Source of the DNA: Fulvivirga imtechensis AK7
Lineage (GTDB): Bacteria > Bacteroidota > Bacteroidia > Cytophagales > Cyclobacteriaceae
DNA: 64,000 nucleotides
Reading direction: 5' to 3'
NCBI RefSeq assembly: GCF_000331535.1
Contig: NZ_AMZN01000025.1
Coordinates: forward strand, 35,772-99,771
The notes below the pieces were generated by a model. The model saw only the letters and a program-made list of their open reading frames with translations. It searched no databases and was not told where the DNA came from. Shown here piece by piece: positions 1 through 10,400 of this stretch. How positions within the stretch are numbered: the stretch's first letter is position 1; every line of letters begins with the position of its first letter. The position numbers and the translations under genes are program-made.

Positions 1-3000
1 CCACCCAGTTCAAAAAAACTCTTGTTCACACTTATCACTCCTTTTTCAATAGATAGCACTTCACTCCAGATTTCTGCAAGCTTCTCTTCTGTTTCATTGC
101 AAGGTGCCACATAATCTTCACCTACCTTTATTTCCGGATTCGGTAAGGCTTTGCGGTCTACCTTACCGTTAGTTGTAAGAGGCATCCTATCTAATTGAAC
201 ATAATAGACAGGAATCATATACTCTGGCAATGTTTGAGATAGATGATTTCTAAGATCTGATGATGGAATTTCTTTTCGCGCAACATAGTATCCCACGAGG
301 AACTTATTATCCTCTCTTTCCCTAACCAGCACCACCGCCTCTTTGATACCTTGGTGAGCGACAAGCTGACTCTCTATTTCTCCCAATTCTATCCTTAGCC
401 CACGGATCTTTACCTGGTAGTCCTTCCTGCCTATATATTCGATGTTGCCATCCGGAAGCCAGCACGCCAGATCACCAGTCTTGTAAAGGCGTTCGCCTGG
501 CTCAAATGGGTTTGGAACAAACCTTTCAGCAGTCAGTTGATCGGCATGAATATACCCTCGCGCAAGTCCAGATCCCGAGATACATAATTCCCCACGCACT
601 CCTATTGCACACAGTCTACCATCCTTGTCGAGTATGTACAGCTTGGTATTGTCGATCGGCTTGCCAATGGGAATCGAAGCTGGTATCTCGTTGAATCCAC
701 AATTATAATACGAAACATCTACTGTGGCTTCTGTAGGACCGTATAGATTGATCAACTGGGTAGCATATCTCTTGTATAGTGTCCTTCCAAAGAATTTTAC
801 CTGAGTTGATCCTAATGCCTCTCCACTACAAAACACATGGCTCAAACTGCTTAATGAGGCCTCTTCTTCTCCATCCAGTTCCTGTAAAAATAATGTTAAC
901 ATTGAGGGCACAAAATGTACTACTGAAACCTTGTACTTATCTATGGCCTCTATTACTTTGCTGGGATCTTTCTCTTCTTCAGGAGCCAATACACTCACAC
1001 TCGCACCTACCATAGACCACCAAAACAGCTCCCATATAGATACATCAAAGCTTAAAGGTGTCTTTTGTAGTAGTACATCGTTTGACCCGATAGGGTATGC
1101 CTTTTGCATCCATAGCAGGCGGTTCACCACCGAATGATGTTCGATCATCACTCCCTTAGGTGTGCCTGTAGAGCCTGAGGTATAAATCACATAAGCCAAA
1201 TCATCACCCTTCGGCTTATTCACTAACTCAGCAGGCGGTTGACCATCAATCATTTCGCTCGCCTCATCAAGATCTATCAATTGTGCTGATGTTTCTACTC
1301 CTATGGTACCCAAATGGTGACCACGACTAATTAAAGCTTTCAAGTCTGCATCCGAAATAATACCGTTAACTCTTGCTGAAGGATGGCTGGGAGAAAGTGG
1401 TACATAAGCTGCGCCAGACTTCAAGATACCAAAAATACTGGGCATTAAGTCTGCATCCCTTTCCAACAGAAGACCTACTCTATCACCTACCTGAACTCCT
1501 ATCTCTTGTTGAAGATAAATCGCTATCCGGTCTGACTTTTCCATCAACTCCCTGTATGTCAATGAATCTTCCTTATACCATACAGCAATATTGTCTGGCG
1601 TACGATGCACCTGGTCTTCAAATAGGTCGATGATCGTATGCTCTCGAGGATAATCCGTCTCCGTCTCATTGAAAGTGACCAACAATTGATGCTGTTCATC
1701 AGATGATAGAATGTCAATCTCAGACAGTTTCCTATCAAAATCCACGGTTACCACTTCCACTATTCTTTGAAAATAAGCTACAAAACGTGCTATTGTTTCA
1801 TGCTTAAATAATTCCGTAGAATACTCAAAATTAAGGTGTAGTTTTTCATCAACCTCAGCTACCCATAATTCTATATCAAACTTCGATACATTTCTTGTTT
1901 CTTCATATGGTCTTAATGTAATGCCTGGGATCGCCAGCTCTTCATAATCAAAATTTTGAAAAGTAAGGCCTACATCAAACAATGGATTTCTACTGGTATC
2001 TCGGCGTACCTTTAATTCATCAATCAATATTTCGTAAGGGTAAAACTGATTATCCAGACAAGCAAACGTCTTTTGTTTTACCTGTGATAAAAAATCCCTG
2101 AAGCTCAATTCAGATTTGGGGAAATTTCGCAATGCCAGAGTATTTACAAACATTCCGATAATACCCTCCAGATCAGGGTGATACCTTCCCGCAACGCTTG
2201 TACCAACGACAATATCCTCCTGATTGCTTAACTTACTCAAGAGTACATTGAGAACGGACAATATCATCATAAACATAGTAGCCCCCGATTCTTCACCCAA
2301 TTTTCTCAACTTACGAGTAGTGTCCTGATCCAATACAAATGACAGGTGATCCCCGTGATAACCTTTCATCTGAGGCCGGGGAAAATCAGTTGGAAGATTG
2401 AGTACACTCACCTCATCTGAAAACTCGTGTTTCCAAAAATCCCTCTGATCAGAAATCTGTACCTGTTGTTCATCACTGAGCTGCCATTCGGAATAGTCCT
2501 TATACTGAAGCTGTAGCTCAGGAAGCTCTTCCTCATTGTAGAGAGCCATAAAATCTTTTATTAAAATAGCCTGAGATACACCATCAGCAACAATGTGGTG
2601 CTTGTCGACCATAAGCAGATACTTTTCTTGGGTAAGCATAACAAGCCTTACCCGCAGTAGAGGCGCTTTGCTTAAATCAAAAGGCCTGACAAAACTCCTC
2701 TGTAGTTCGTCCACATCTTCGCTATTTGCTTGTATTACCTCTACGTCAAAGTCAGCATCATGCTCTATCTTCTGCATAGTGCAGCCATATACATCATGAA
2801 AAGCGGTTCGCAAACTTTCATGTCGATTGATTAGCTTATTGAAGGCATTTGACAGACGCTCCACATCAAGCTTACCTTCCAGCAACACAGTCTGCGGCAT
2901 GTTGTAGGCCAGGGACGTTTTATCTAATTCATATAGAAAATATAGTCGCTGTTGCGCTGGAGACAACTCATAGTGATCTTTTTCCCGGGCTGGTGTAATG

Positions 3001-6000
3001 AACTGCGACCTTGCTGAAGAACCTCTATCGTATACCTCAGCGATATAGTCACACAATTCTCTAACTGAAGACCTTTCAATAAAATGGGACAGCGGTATTT
3101 CCAGATGTAATTCTCTATTGATTCTGGAGACTAGTGTTAAGGCTTTAAGAGAATCTCCTCCCGATTCAAAGAAATCATCATTTAAACCAATGTCAGCTCT
3201 ACCAAAGAAATCATGCCAAACTTTAATGACTTTACTTTCCAGGTTTCCACTATCTTCTTCAGTAATAACGTCAGCGTCCAATCCTGGCACTTCATGATTA
3301 CTTTCAAATTCATTATAAACTGTGGGATCTGTATTAGATATGTAGATTGTGTGTAGATCACTTTCTGTACACTTTAGTAATAGTTTATACCCCTCTTCCG
3401 GTGATATACTATTTTCAAGATATGTCTGCCCATTTTTTATTATTTCTGCTGCGGCCATACCCACTGTACGCCATTGATTCCAACCTATGCAAATTACCCG
3501 AGAACCACCAAATGCATAACTCTCCGTAAAAGATTCCATAAATAAATTGGCTGCAACATACCCAACCTGCCCCACCGGAGCTATCTGGGATGATAGAGAA
3601 GAGCAAAAAACCAAAAATTCTGGCTCCCTATGCTTAAATACTTCACATAAAGCTATTGTGCCATAAATTTTAGGAGAGAAAACTTTCTCATTGTTTTCTT
3701 TCTCCCGTTTCTGAATGAATCCGGCATAATCCCCCAGACCTGCGGCATGTATTATTCCATTAATTTTTCCAAGCTCGGACTCTAAATCGTCTACAACCTT
3801 GCGTAGGCCGTCAACGTCCGAAACATCCATACTTATATATGTTACATTGCTCCCGTTCTCTTCTATTTTAAGAAGCTCAGAAATAATTGTATAAAGTGTA
3901 TCTTTTTGATCATGGTTATTCAACCACCAGCTCCATCTATCTTTTGCAGGTAGGTCTTTTCGGCCCAATAAGATCAAATTAACTCCTTTTATATTCTCTG
4001 ATATATGACGGGAAAGGGTTAGCCCGATTCCTCCAAGTCCGCCGGTAATCAGATAGTTGCCTCCGGATACGAATGGGATATCAGAATTTTCTCTGGCTAC
4101 CTTTGCAGGCTTAATGGTCTGCACGAATTTTGTGCCTCGTCTCAATGCGACTATCTGGTGCTCACACTTTGAAAATACCTCCCTAATTACAACCGGGACT
4201 ACTGACGTATCCTGTTCATTATCTGTGTAGGTAATATCAATATTCCGACAACTTATATTTTCGTATTCTTTCGGTATGACTTTTACCGCTGCTAGTATAG
4301 GCGACTTTTCAGGAGAAACTATATCGCCATGAAGAACATGGTGTAAATTACTTGTAATAGATACAATTTGTATTGCCTTTGTAATGTATGCTTTGCCCAG
4401 CCCCTTGGCAATATTTAATAGTGCATAATACCCTTCGTCAAGTTCATTTTTAGCCCTTTCAATTGTTAGGGCTTTATCACTTTTATTTACTCCCCAGGCA
4501 AAAACTATGCGCATAGGCTCAACGACTGATTTCAACTCCTTGAACAATCTGACATAGCCATCATGATCTAAGGGATCCAGATGGTAGAGTCTGGCATTTT
4601 CATTACCAAATGATACTCCTTTCTTTACAAAAACAAAATCCTCTTCCAGCTCGCCAAATTTTTCCCTGAATAGCTCCGCCAGGGAGCTATCTTCAATAAA
4701 AAGCACATTGAATTTTTTCTTTTCAGTAAGACCTTCTTGGGGCTGTATTTCCCAGCGAGGTGTATAAAACCAGTCGCCAATATCTTTTCTCACACCAGAT
4801 CTTTCTGAAAACATTTCTCTGATCATTTGATTAGCATCAACATCTACAGGATATGCAATCCTATCAAAAGAATAAGAAGGAAGTGATACTTTATGTCGAG
4901 CTTCTTCTGAATAATACCCGGACCAATTGGGTTCTAATCCATTCATCCAGAGTTTACCAAGCCCTTTTAAAAGTTGATATAATGTATCGACTCCTTCCTT
5001 CGATTTTCCTAGGAGGTTCACTGTTTTATGTCCCACGCCCCTATGTTCATTACTTCCCACAAATGAGCTCAATGCATTCCCTGGACCAACTTCAAGAAAA
5101 ACTACATTTGCATTTTCATTTATTACATGTGCTATTCCTTCGGAAAACCTGATTGTTTGACGAAGTTGATCCACCCAATAGTTGTGATTCAAAATTTCCT
5201 TGCCTGCTATTTTCCCAGTAACATTCGATACAAAAGGTACACCGGGAGAGCTGATTTTTACCTTACCGACACATTGCTTAAAATCCGTCAAAACAGAATC
5301 CATCATATGCGAGTGGAATGCATGAGATGTGAGCACCTCTTTGCATTTGAATCCCTCATGCTCAATATTCGCTTTGAATGTATTAATTGCAGACGTAGGT
5401 CCCGAAACTACGCATGATGAAAAGCTATTGACAGCAGCCAGTGATACTTCCTTATGTCTACTAAGATAAGGGTTAAGTTCTTGCTCGGTAATTAGTATAC
5501 TAAGCATGGCGCCTTTTGGTGCTCTTTGCATCAGTTCACCTCGCTTAATTACCAGGAATAAAGCATCCTCCAACGAGAAAACGCCACTCAAACATGCGGC
5601 AACATATTCGCCAATACTGTGTCCGATCATTATGTCAGGACTAATACCCCAACTCATCAGCAGACGAGCCAGCGCATATTCTACTATAAACAATGCAGGC
5701 TGTGTAAACTCGGTTTCATTTATCATCCCTTTTTCATCCAAAAAAAGAACAGACTGGATATCCTTGCCTGACTGGGACTGAATAATTCGGAAACACTTTT
5801 CTACCTCTTCTTTAAATACCCGTTCATACTGAAATAGGTCAGTACACATTTTCACATACTGCATACCTTGCCCAGGAAACATGAAGACGTTACTTATCCT
5901 TTCTTCGCTTGGGGAAGTAGTAGGCTGATTACTTTCCTCTTCAAAATCAAGCTGCTCGATCATTTCATCACGGGTTCGGCATACCAACACTTTTTTGTAT

Positions 6001-7469
6001 TTAAAGGAAGCTCGGCACGTGTTCAACGTATATGCAATATCAGCAGTATTGATATTTTTGTTATCTACCAGATACTCCTTAAGCCTGCCCGTGTTACTTT
6101 TTAGTGCAGTAGCAGTTTTAGCTGATATGGTTAGCAACTGATATGGGCGACTTAGCGATGAGGTTTTTTTGGCAGGGGCTTCTTCCAGTATTATGTGAGC
6201 ATTGGTACCTCCAATTCCAAATGAACTTACTCCAGCTCTTAACGGATACTTATCATTTTCCCAGTTTCTAAGTTTTGTGTTTACGTAAAATGGTGAGTTG
6301 TTAAAATCAATTTTCGGATTGGGTTTCTCAAAGTGCAAACTAGCCGGGATTTGTTTGTACTTCAGAGCAAGTACCGTTTTAATAAAACCTGCTACTCCAG
6401 CGGCCGCGTCTAAATGACCAATATTTGATTTTACTGAGCCCAAAGCACAATAAGGAACAGTGCTCTTGCCAAATGCCAGATTAAGAGCTTCTACTTCAAT
6501 AGGATCTCCCAGCACCGTACCAGTGCCATGAGCTTCTATATAGCCAATACTTTCTTTCTCCACTTTAGCCATTTTTTGGGCTTTTAATATAGCTTCACAT
6601 TGCCCTTCTATACTTGGCGCTGTATAACCTACTTTGTTATAGCCATCGTTATTTATACCTGCTCCTTTAATAACGGCATGGATATTATCGCCATCACGAA
6701 GAGCATCTTTTAATCTCTTTAGCACTACAACGCCCACACCTTCCCCGCCAACAGTACCAGTGGCATTTGCGTCAAATGTGCGGCAATGTCCATCCCTGGA
6801 AAAAATCATTCCCTCCTGGTACAGATGCCCTTTTTTAGAATAATTGTTTATAGTAACTCCCCCGGCAATGGCCATACTACACTCCTGTAAAAGTAAACTT
6901 ACAGTAGCCCGCTGAATAGCTACCAGCGAAGTGGAGCATGCAGTGTTTATATAAATAGAGGGGCCCCTGAGGTTAAATAAGTATGAGGTACTGGTACATA
7001 AAAACTGTATGTCGCTAAGTAAATTAACTGTAAAGTCATCCAGCAATTTGCGTTGATTGGCTATCAAAGCATAATTCATCCAGTTAATATTGGACGTACC
7101 CCCGGCAAACAATCCTATCTTAGCATCATAGTCATACACATTGTAACCAGCATCTTCCATCGCCTGCCAGAGACACTGTTGAAAGACCCTAATCTGGGGT
7201 TCCATCAGACTCGCTTCGTCTGGTAGCTTATCGAAGAAGACTGAATCATAATATTCTTTGTCCTGTAAGTAAGCATTTGCTCTTACGTACCTCGGGTCAT
7301 CAAGCAGGCTCTTATCTACCCCTTCGGCTAATAATTCCTCTTCATTGAAAAAGCTGATCGACTCAACACCGTCTCTTACATTTTTCCAAAACTCATATAT
7401 ATTATTAGCTCCCGGAAAGCGTCCCGCCATGCCAATAACAGCGACTTCCATACCGTTATAGTTACTCAT
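1..7469 (-). CDS. Hybrid PKS-NRPS, KS-AT-KR-ACP-C-A-PCP (3' end outside window), serine-type A domain
   Basis: At least 2,489 codons are open from an ATG at 7469. The frame runs off the left edge inside the last carrier domain, at the FFELGG motif just before the phosphopantetheine serine. KS: active Cys near residue 178 (TACSTSL), EAHGTGT and SNIGH. AT: GHSIGEY near 618 and HAFHS, which predicts malonyl-CoA. Pseudo-KR then KR (TGGLGGIG, Ser and YVAAN present). ACP (ESGGDSL). C domain with HHIVADG. A domain with YTSGSTG. The specificity residues read by eye are D-V-W-H-F-S-L-V-D-(K), the EntF serine code, so Ser is predicted. The order predicts one malonyl extension, ketoreduction, then Ser. 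It starts 16 bp after the preceding gene and shares its architecture, which suggests tandem duplication. Further modules or a release domain may lie outside the window. Confidence 0.95.
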   Translation of the reverse strand, partial: MSNYNGMEVAVIGMAGRFPGANNIYEFWKNVRDGVESISFFNEEELLAEGVDKSLLDDPRYVRANAYLQDKEYYDSVFFDKLPDEASLMEPQIRVFQQCLWQAMEDAGYNVYDYDAKIGLFAGGTSNINWMNYALIANQRKLLDDFTVNLLSDIQFLCTSTSYLFNLRGPSIYINTACSTSLVAIQRATVSLLLQECSMAIAGGVTINNYSKKGHLYQEGMIFSRDGHCRTFDANATGTVGGEGVGVVVLKRLKDALRDGDNIHAVIKGAGINNDGYNKVGYTAPSIEGQCEAILKAQKMAKVEKESIGYIEAHGTGTVLGDPIEVEALNLAFGKSTVPYCALGSVKSNIGHLDAAAGVAGFIKTVLALKYKQIPASLHFEKPNPKIDFNNSPFYVNTKLRNWENDKYPLRAGVSSFGIGGTNAHIILEEAPAKKTSSLSRPYQLLTISAKTATALKSNTGRLKEYLVDNKNINTADIAYTLNTCRASFKYKKVLVCRTRDEMIEQLDFEEESNQPTTSPSEERISNVFMFPGQGMQYVKMCTDLFQYERVFKEEVEKCFRIIQSQSGKDIQSVLFLDEKGMINETEFTQPALFIVEYALARLLMSWGISPDIMIGHSIGEYVAACLSGVFSLEDALFLVIKRGELMQRAPKGAMLSILITEQELNPYLSRHKEVSLAAVNSFSSCVVSGPTSAINTFKANIEHEGFKCKEVLTSHAFHSHMMDSVLTDFKQCVGKVKISSPGVPFVSNVTGKIAGKEILNHNYWVDQLRQTIRFSEGIAHVINENANVVFLEVGPGNALSSFVGSNEHRGVGHKTVNLLGKSKEGVDTLYQLLKGLGKLWMNGLEPNWSGYYSEEARHKVSLPSYSFDRIAYPVDVDANQMIREMFSERSGVRKDIGDWFYTPRWEIQPQEGLTEKKKFNVLFIEDSSLAELFREKFGELEEDFVFVKKGVSFGNENARLYHLDPLDHDGYVRLFKELKSVVEPMRIVFAWGVNKSDKALTIERAKNELDEGYYALLNIAKGLGKAYITKAIQIVSITSNLHHVLHGDIVSPEKSPILAAVKVIPKEYENISCRNIDITYTDNEQDTSVVPVVIREVFSKCEHQIVALRRGTKFVQTIKPAKVARENSDIPFVSGGNYLITGGLGGIGLTLSRHISENIKGVNLILLGRKDLPAKDRWSWWLNNHDQKDTLYTIISELLKIEENGSNVTYISMDVSDVDGLRKVVDDLESELGKINGIIHAAGLGDYAGFIQKREKENNEKVFSPKIYGTIALCEVFKHREPEFLVFCSSLSSQIAPVGQVGYVAANLFMESFTESYAFGGSRVICIGWNQWRTVGMAAAEIIKNGQTYLENSISPEEGYKLLLKCTESDLHTIYISNTDPTVYNEFESNHEVPGLDADVITEEDSGNLESKVIKVWHDFFGRADIGLNDDFFESGGDSLKALTLVSRINRELHLEIPLSHFIERSSVRELCDYIAEVYDRGSSARSQFITPAREKDHYELSPAQQRLYFLYELDKTSLAYNMPQTVLLEGKLDVERLSNAFNKLINRHESLRTAFHDVYGCTMQKIEHDADFDVEVIQANSEDVDELQRSFVRPFDLSKAPLLRVRLVMLTQEKYLLMVDKHHIVADGVSQAILIKDFMALYNEEELPELQLQYKDYSEWQLSDEQQVQISDQRDFWKHEFSDEVSVLNLPTDFPRPQMKGYHGDHLSFVLDQDTTRKLRKLGEESGATMFMMILSVLNVLLSKLSNQEDIVVGTSVAGRYHPDLEGIIGMFVNTLALRNFPKSELSFRDFLSQVKQKTFACLDNQFYPYEILIDELKVRRDTSRNPLFDVGLTFQNFDYEELAIPGITLRPYEETRNVSKFDIELWVAEVDEKLHLNFEYSTELFKHETIARFVAYFQRIVEVVTVDFDRKLSEIDILSSDEQHQLLVTFNETETDYPREHTIIDLFEDQVHRTPDNIAVWYKEDSLTYRELMEKSDRIAIYLQQEIGVQVGDRVGLLLERDADLMPSIFGILKSGAAYVPLSPSHPSARVNGIISDADLKALISRGHHLGTIGVETSAQLIDLDEASEMIDGQPPAELVNKPKGDDLAYVIYTSGSTGTPKGVMIEHHSVVNRLLWMQKAYPIGSNDVLLQKTPLSFDVSIWELFWWSMVGASVSVLAPEEEKDPSKVIEAIDKYKVSVVHFVPSMLTLFLQELDGEEEASLSSLSHVFCSGEALGSTQVKFFGRTLYKRYATQLINLYGPTEATVDVSYYNCGFNEIPASIPIGKPIDNTKLYILDKDGRLCAIGVRGELCISGSGLARGYIHADQLTAERFVPNPFEPGERLYKTGDLACWLPDGNIEYIGRKDYQVKIRGLRIELGEIESQLVAHQGIKEAVVLVREREDNKFLVGYYVARKEIPSSDLRNHLSQTLPEYMIPVYYVQLDRMPLTTNGKVDRKALPNPEIKVGEDYVAPCNETEEKLAEIWSEVLSIEKGVISVNKSFFELG

Positions 7470-7485
7470 AAGATCAAATGATTAT

Positions 7486-10400
7486 CTAATCCAGATTCCT
7501 GATCAAACCTTCCATTTCAGAGACTTCAGAATCCAGTTCGCTAAAGAGCTCTTGTTTTTTACCATTACGCTTATTAATGTGCTTTACCAAGGATGAAATG
7601 GATGTATATCTGAACAGCTCCATTACAGTGATGTCCAGATCGGTTTGTTTATCTATTTGTGATTTTAATTGTATTATTTTTCTTGAATTTCCTCCCAATT
7701 CGAAAAAATTCTTATTTACACTGATAATTTCCCTGTTCAACCCTAAAACTTCACCCCAGGCATCCACTAAGATGCTCTCTATTTCACTTGATGGTGGCGA
7801 GTAATCATCTTCAGTTGTGAACTCAGGGACAGGCAAGCACCCACGATCAATCTTCCCGTTAGCATTCAGTGGCCATTGATCCACACGTACATAAAAAGTG
7901 GGCAGCATATAATCTGGTAGTAATTCAGACAAGTAATGACGCAATGTTTGAGGTGTTGATTCCTCATTTTTGGATATATAGTAGGCAGTCAGGTACACTT
8001 CGTCATTGCTTTTTGTTACCATAACCAAGGCATCTTCCACTTCGGAATTTGCCATCATAAGGTTTTCTATTTCTCCCAGTTCTATCCTGTACCCTCTGAT
8101 CTTTACCTGATCGTCTTTTCTCCCAAGGAACTCAATATTTCCATCGGGCAGACGTCTTGCCAAATCGCCTGTTTTATAGATCCTACTTCCTTCCCTGTAT
8201 GGGTTTTCAATAAATTTTTGCCTTGTCAGCACATCATTATTCAGGTAGCGACTGGCTAATCCCACCCCCGAAATACATAGTTCCCCTGTAACACCTATTG
8301 GCTGCAAATTGTGGGCCTCATCCATAATATAGATCTGCTTGTTGGCAATCGGCTTACCTATAATGTATTGCGTTTGTCCACTGCCTGGCGCTACCTCTGC
8401 GTAAGTAGAGACAATAGAATCCTCAGTAGGCCCGTACAGATTGTATATCTTAAATGGCATTTTCTTTTTAGGAAAGTATGTAAGCCTGTCCCCTCCAATG
8501 GCCATACCACCAAGCAAACAGTGTGACCCATGCCATTCCTGCCTTAGCAAATACTCGGCAATAGCGGGCACCTGAAATGTGACTTCTATGGCATTGGCAA
8601 GTAACCAGTTATACATAGCCGCAGGATCCAACCTTACCTCGGAAGGTGCGATGTACAATGTAGCACCATGTAAAATGCACGGCCATACTTCCAGGGCAGC
8701 CGCATCAAAACTGACATTAGCTACCTGACTCATTTTTGTGTTTGCTTTTACCTCAAACAGTTCTTTATAAAAGATAGCCGTATTCAATACACCAGAATGT
8801 GGAATTTCCACTCCTTTGGGCAAGCCAGTAGAACCCGAAGTATAAATGATATACAAAGTATCCTCATTGGCATTTTTCCTATCCGGGTTGTCATAGACCG
8901 TTTTAGGATTGTCCCAGGAGTTAATTTCCAAAAGCTCCGTTGTGAGCTCAGTTGAAGTTTTTTCTCCTAAATTGTCTGAATCCGTAATTAGAAGCCGGGC
9001 ATCACTGTCAGCCAAAATATGTCGAAGTCTCTCAGGAGGAGAGTCTATCGATAGCGGGACATAGATTCCCCCGCATTTCAAAATACCAAGAATAGATGCT
9101 ACCCAGTCGATGGAAGGTGGTAGTAATAAAGCGATCTTCTGATTGACCCCATTGATCTTTTCAGCAATCTTTTTCGCAATCCAGTTAGCCCTGTTATTTA
9201 ATTCTTTATAAGTAATCTCCTGCTCACCTTGCACCAGCGCCAAATTGCTGGGATAGAGGTGGACCTGTTCCTCAAATACTTCTATAAGAGATCTATCAAT
9301 AGCATAACTGGCAGCAGTCTTGTTAAACTCATTCGCCAACTGGTGGTACTCATCTGCCGATAGTATAGTGATACTATTAAGTTTCTTATTGGCATCAAGT
9401 ACAACTTCACTCACAATATTTTTGAAATAGGCAACAAATCTTTCAATTGTTTGCTGCTCAAAAAGATCTGTGGAGTATTCAAATTGGATATTTAACTGAT
9501 TATCTGCCTCTATTGCGATAAGCGTAAGATCAAATTTTGAAATATGATTAACGTTGCCCTCAGGAGTAAGTTTAAGACCTGGGATACTTAGCTCTTCCAG
9601 TCCAAAATTTTGAAATACAAGCATTACATCAGTTAGGGGATTTCGACCGGTATCTCTTGGAATGTTCAAATCTTCCACCAAGTCCTCATATGAATAGGAT
9701 TGATTATCAAAGCAGGACAATGTTCTCCTCTTCACTTCTGCTAAAAATTCTTTGAAGCTCAGTTCTCCTTTAGGGAAATTTCGTAAGGCAAGGGTATTAA
9801 CAAACATGCCTAATACATCCTCGAGATCAGTATGGTTTCTACCAGCTACTCCTGTACCAATAGTAATATCTACCTGGTTGCTGAGTTTACTCAGGAATAC
9901 ATTGAATACAGCCAGCAGCGTCATGAACATTGTGGCCCCGAGTTGTTCTCCTACGGCTTTTAATTTTTTTGTTTCAGCTTCTTCGATTGTAAATGAAATG
10001 CTACTTCCCGCATAGCTCTTTACCTGAGGTCTTGCAAAATCTGTTGGTAGGTCCAACACACTTGCTTCTTCGGCAAACTCCTTTTTCCAGAAATCCCGCT
10101 GATCCGCCAAAAGTTTTAGTTGTGTAGCTGACTGCTGCCATTCCGAATAATCTCTATACTGAAGGCCCAGCTCAGGAAGGTCCTCTTCATCGTACAGCGC
10201 CATGAAATCTCGTATTAATATGCCCTGGGACACGCCATCGGTGATTATGTGATGGACATCAATCAACAACAAATGTTCCTTTCTCGACTGGTGTATAAGA
10301 CCAACACGCAACAATGGTGGAGCACTTAAATCAAAGGGCCGGACAAAGTTCTTGATGATTTCATCCAAACCTGCCTTGGCATTAATTTCCTCAATATCAA

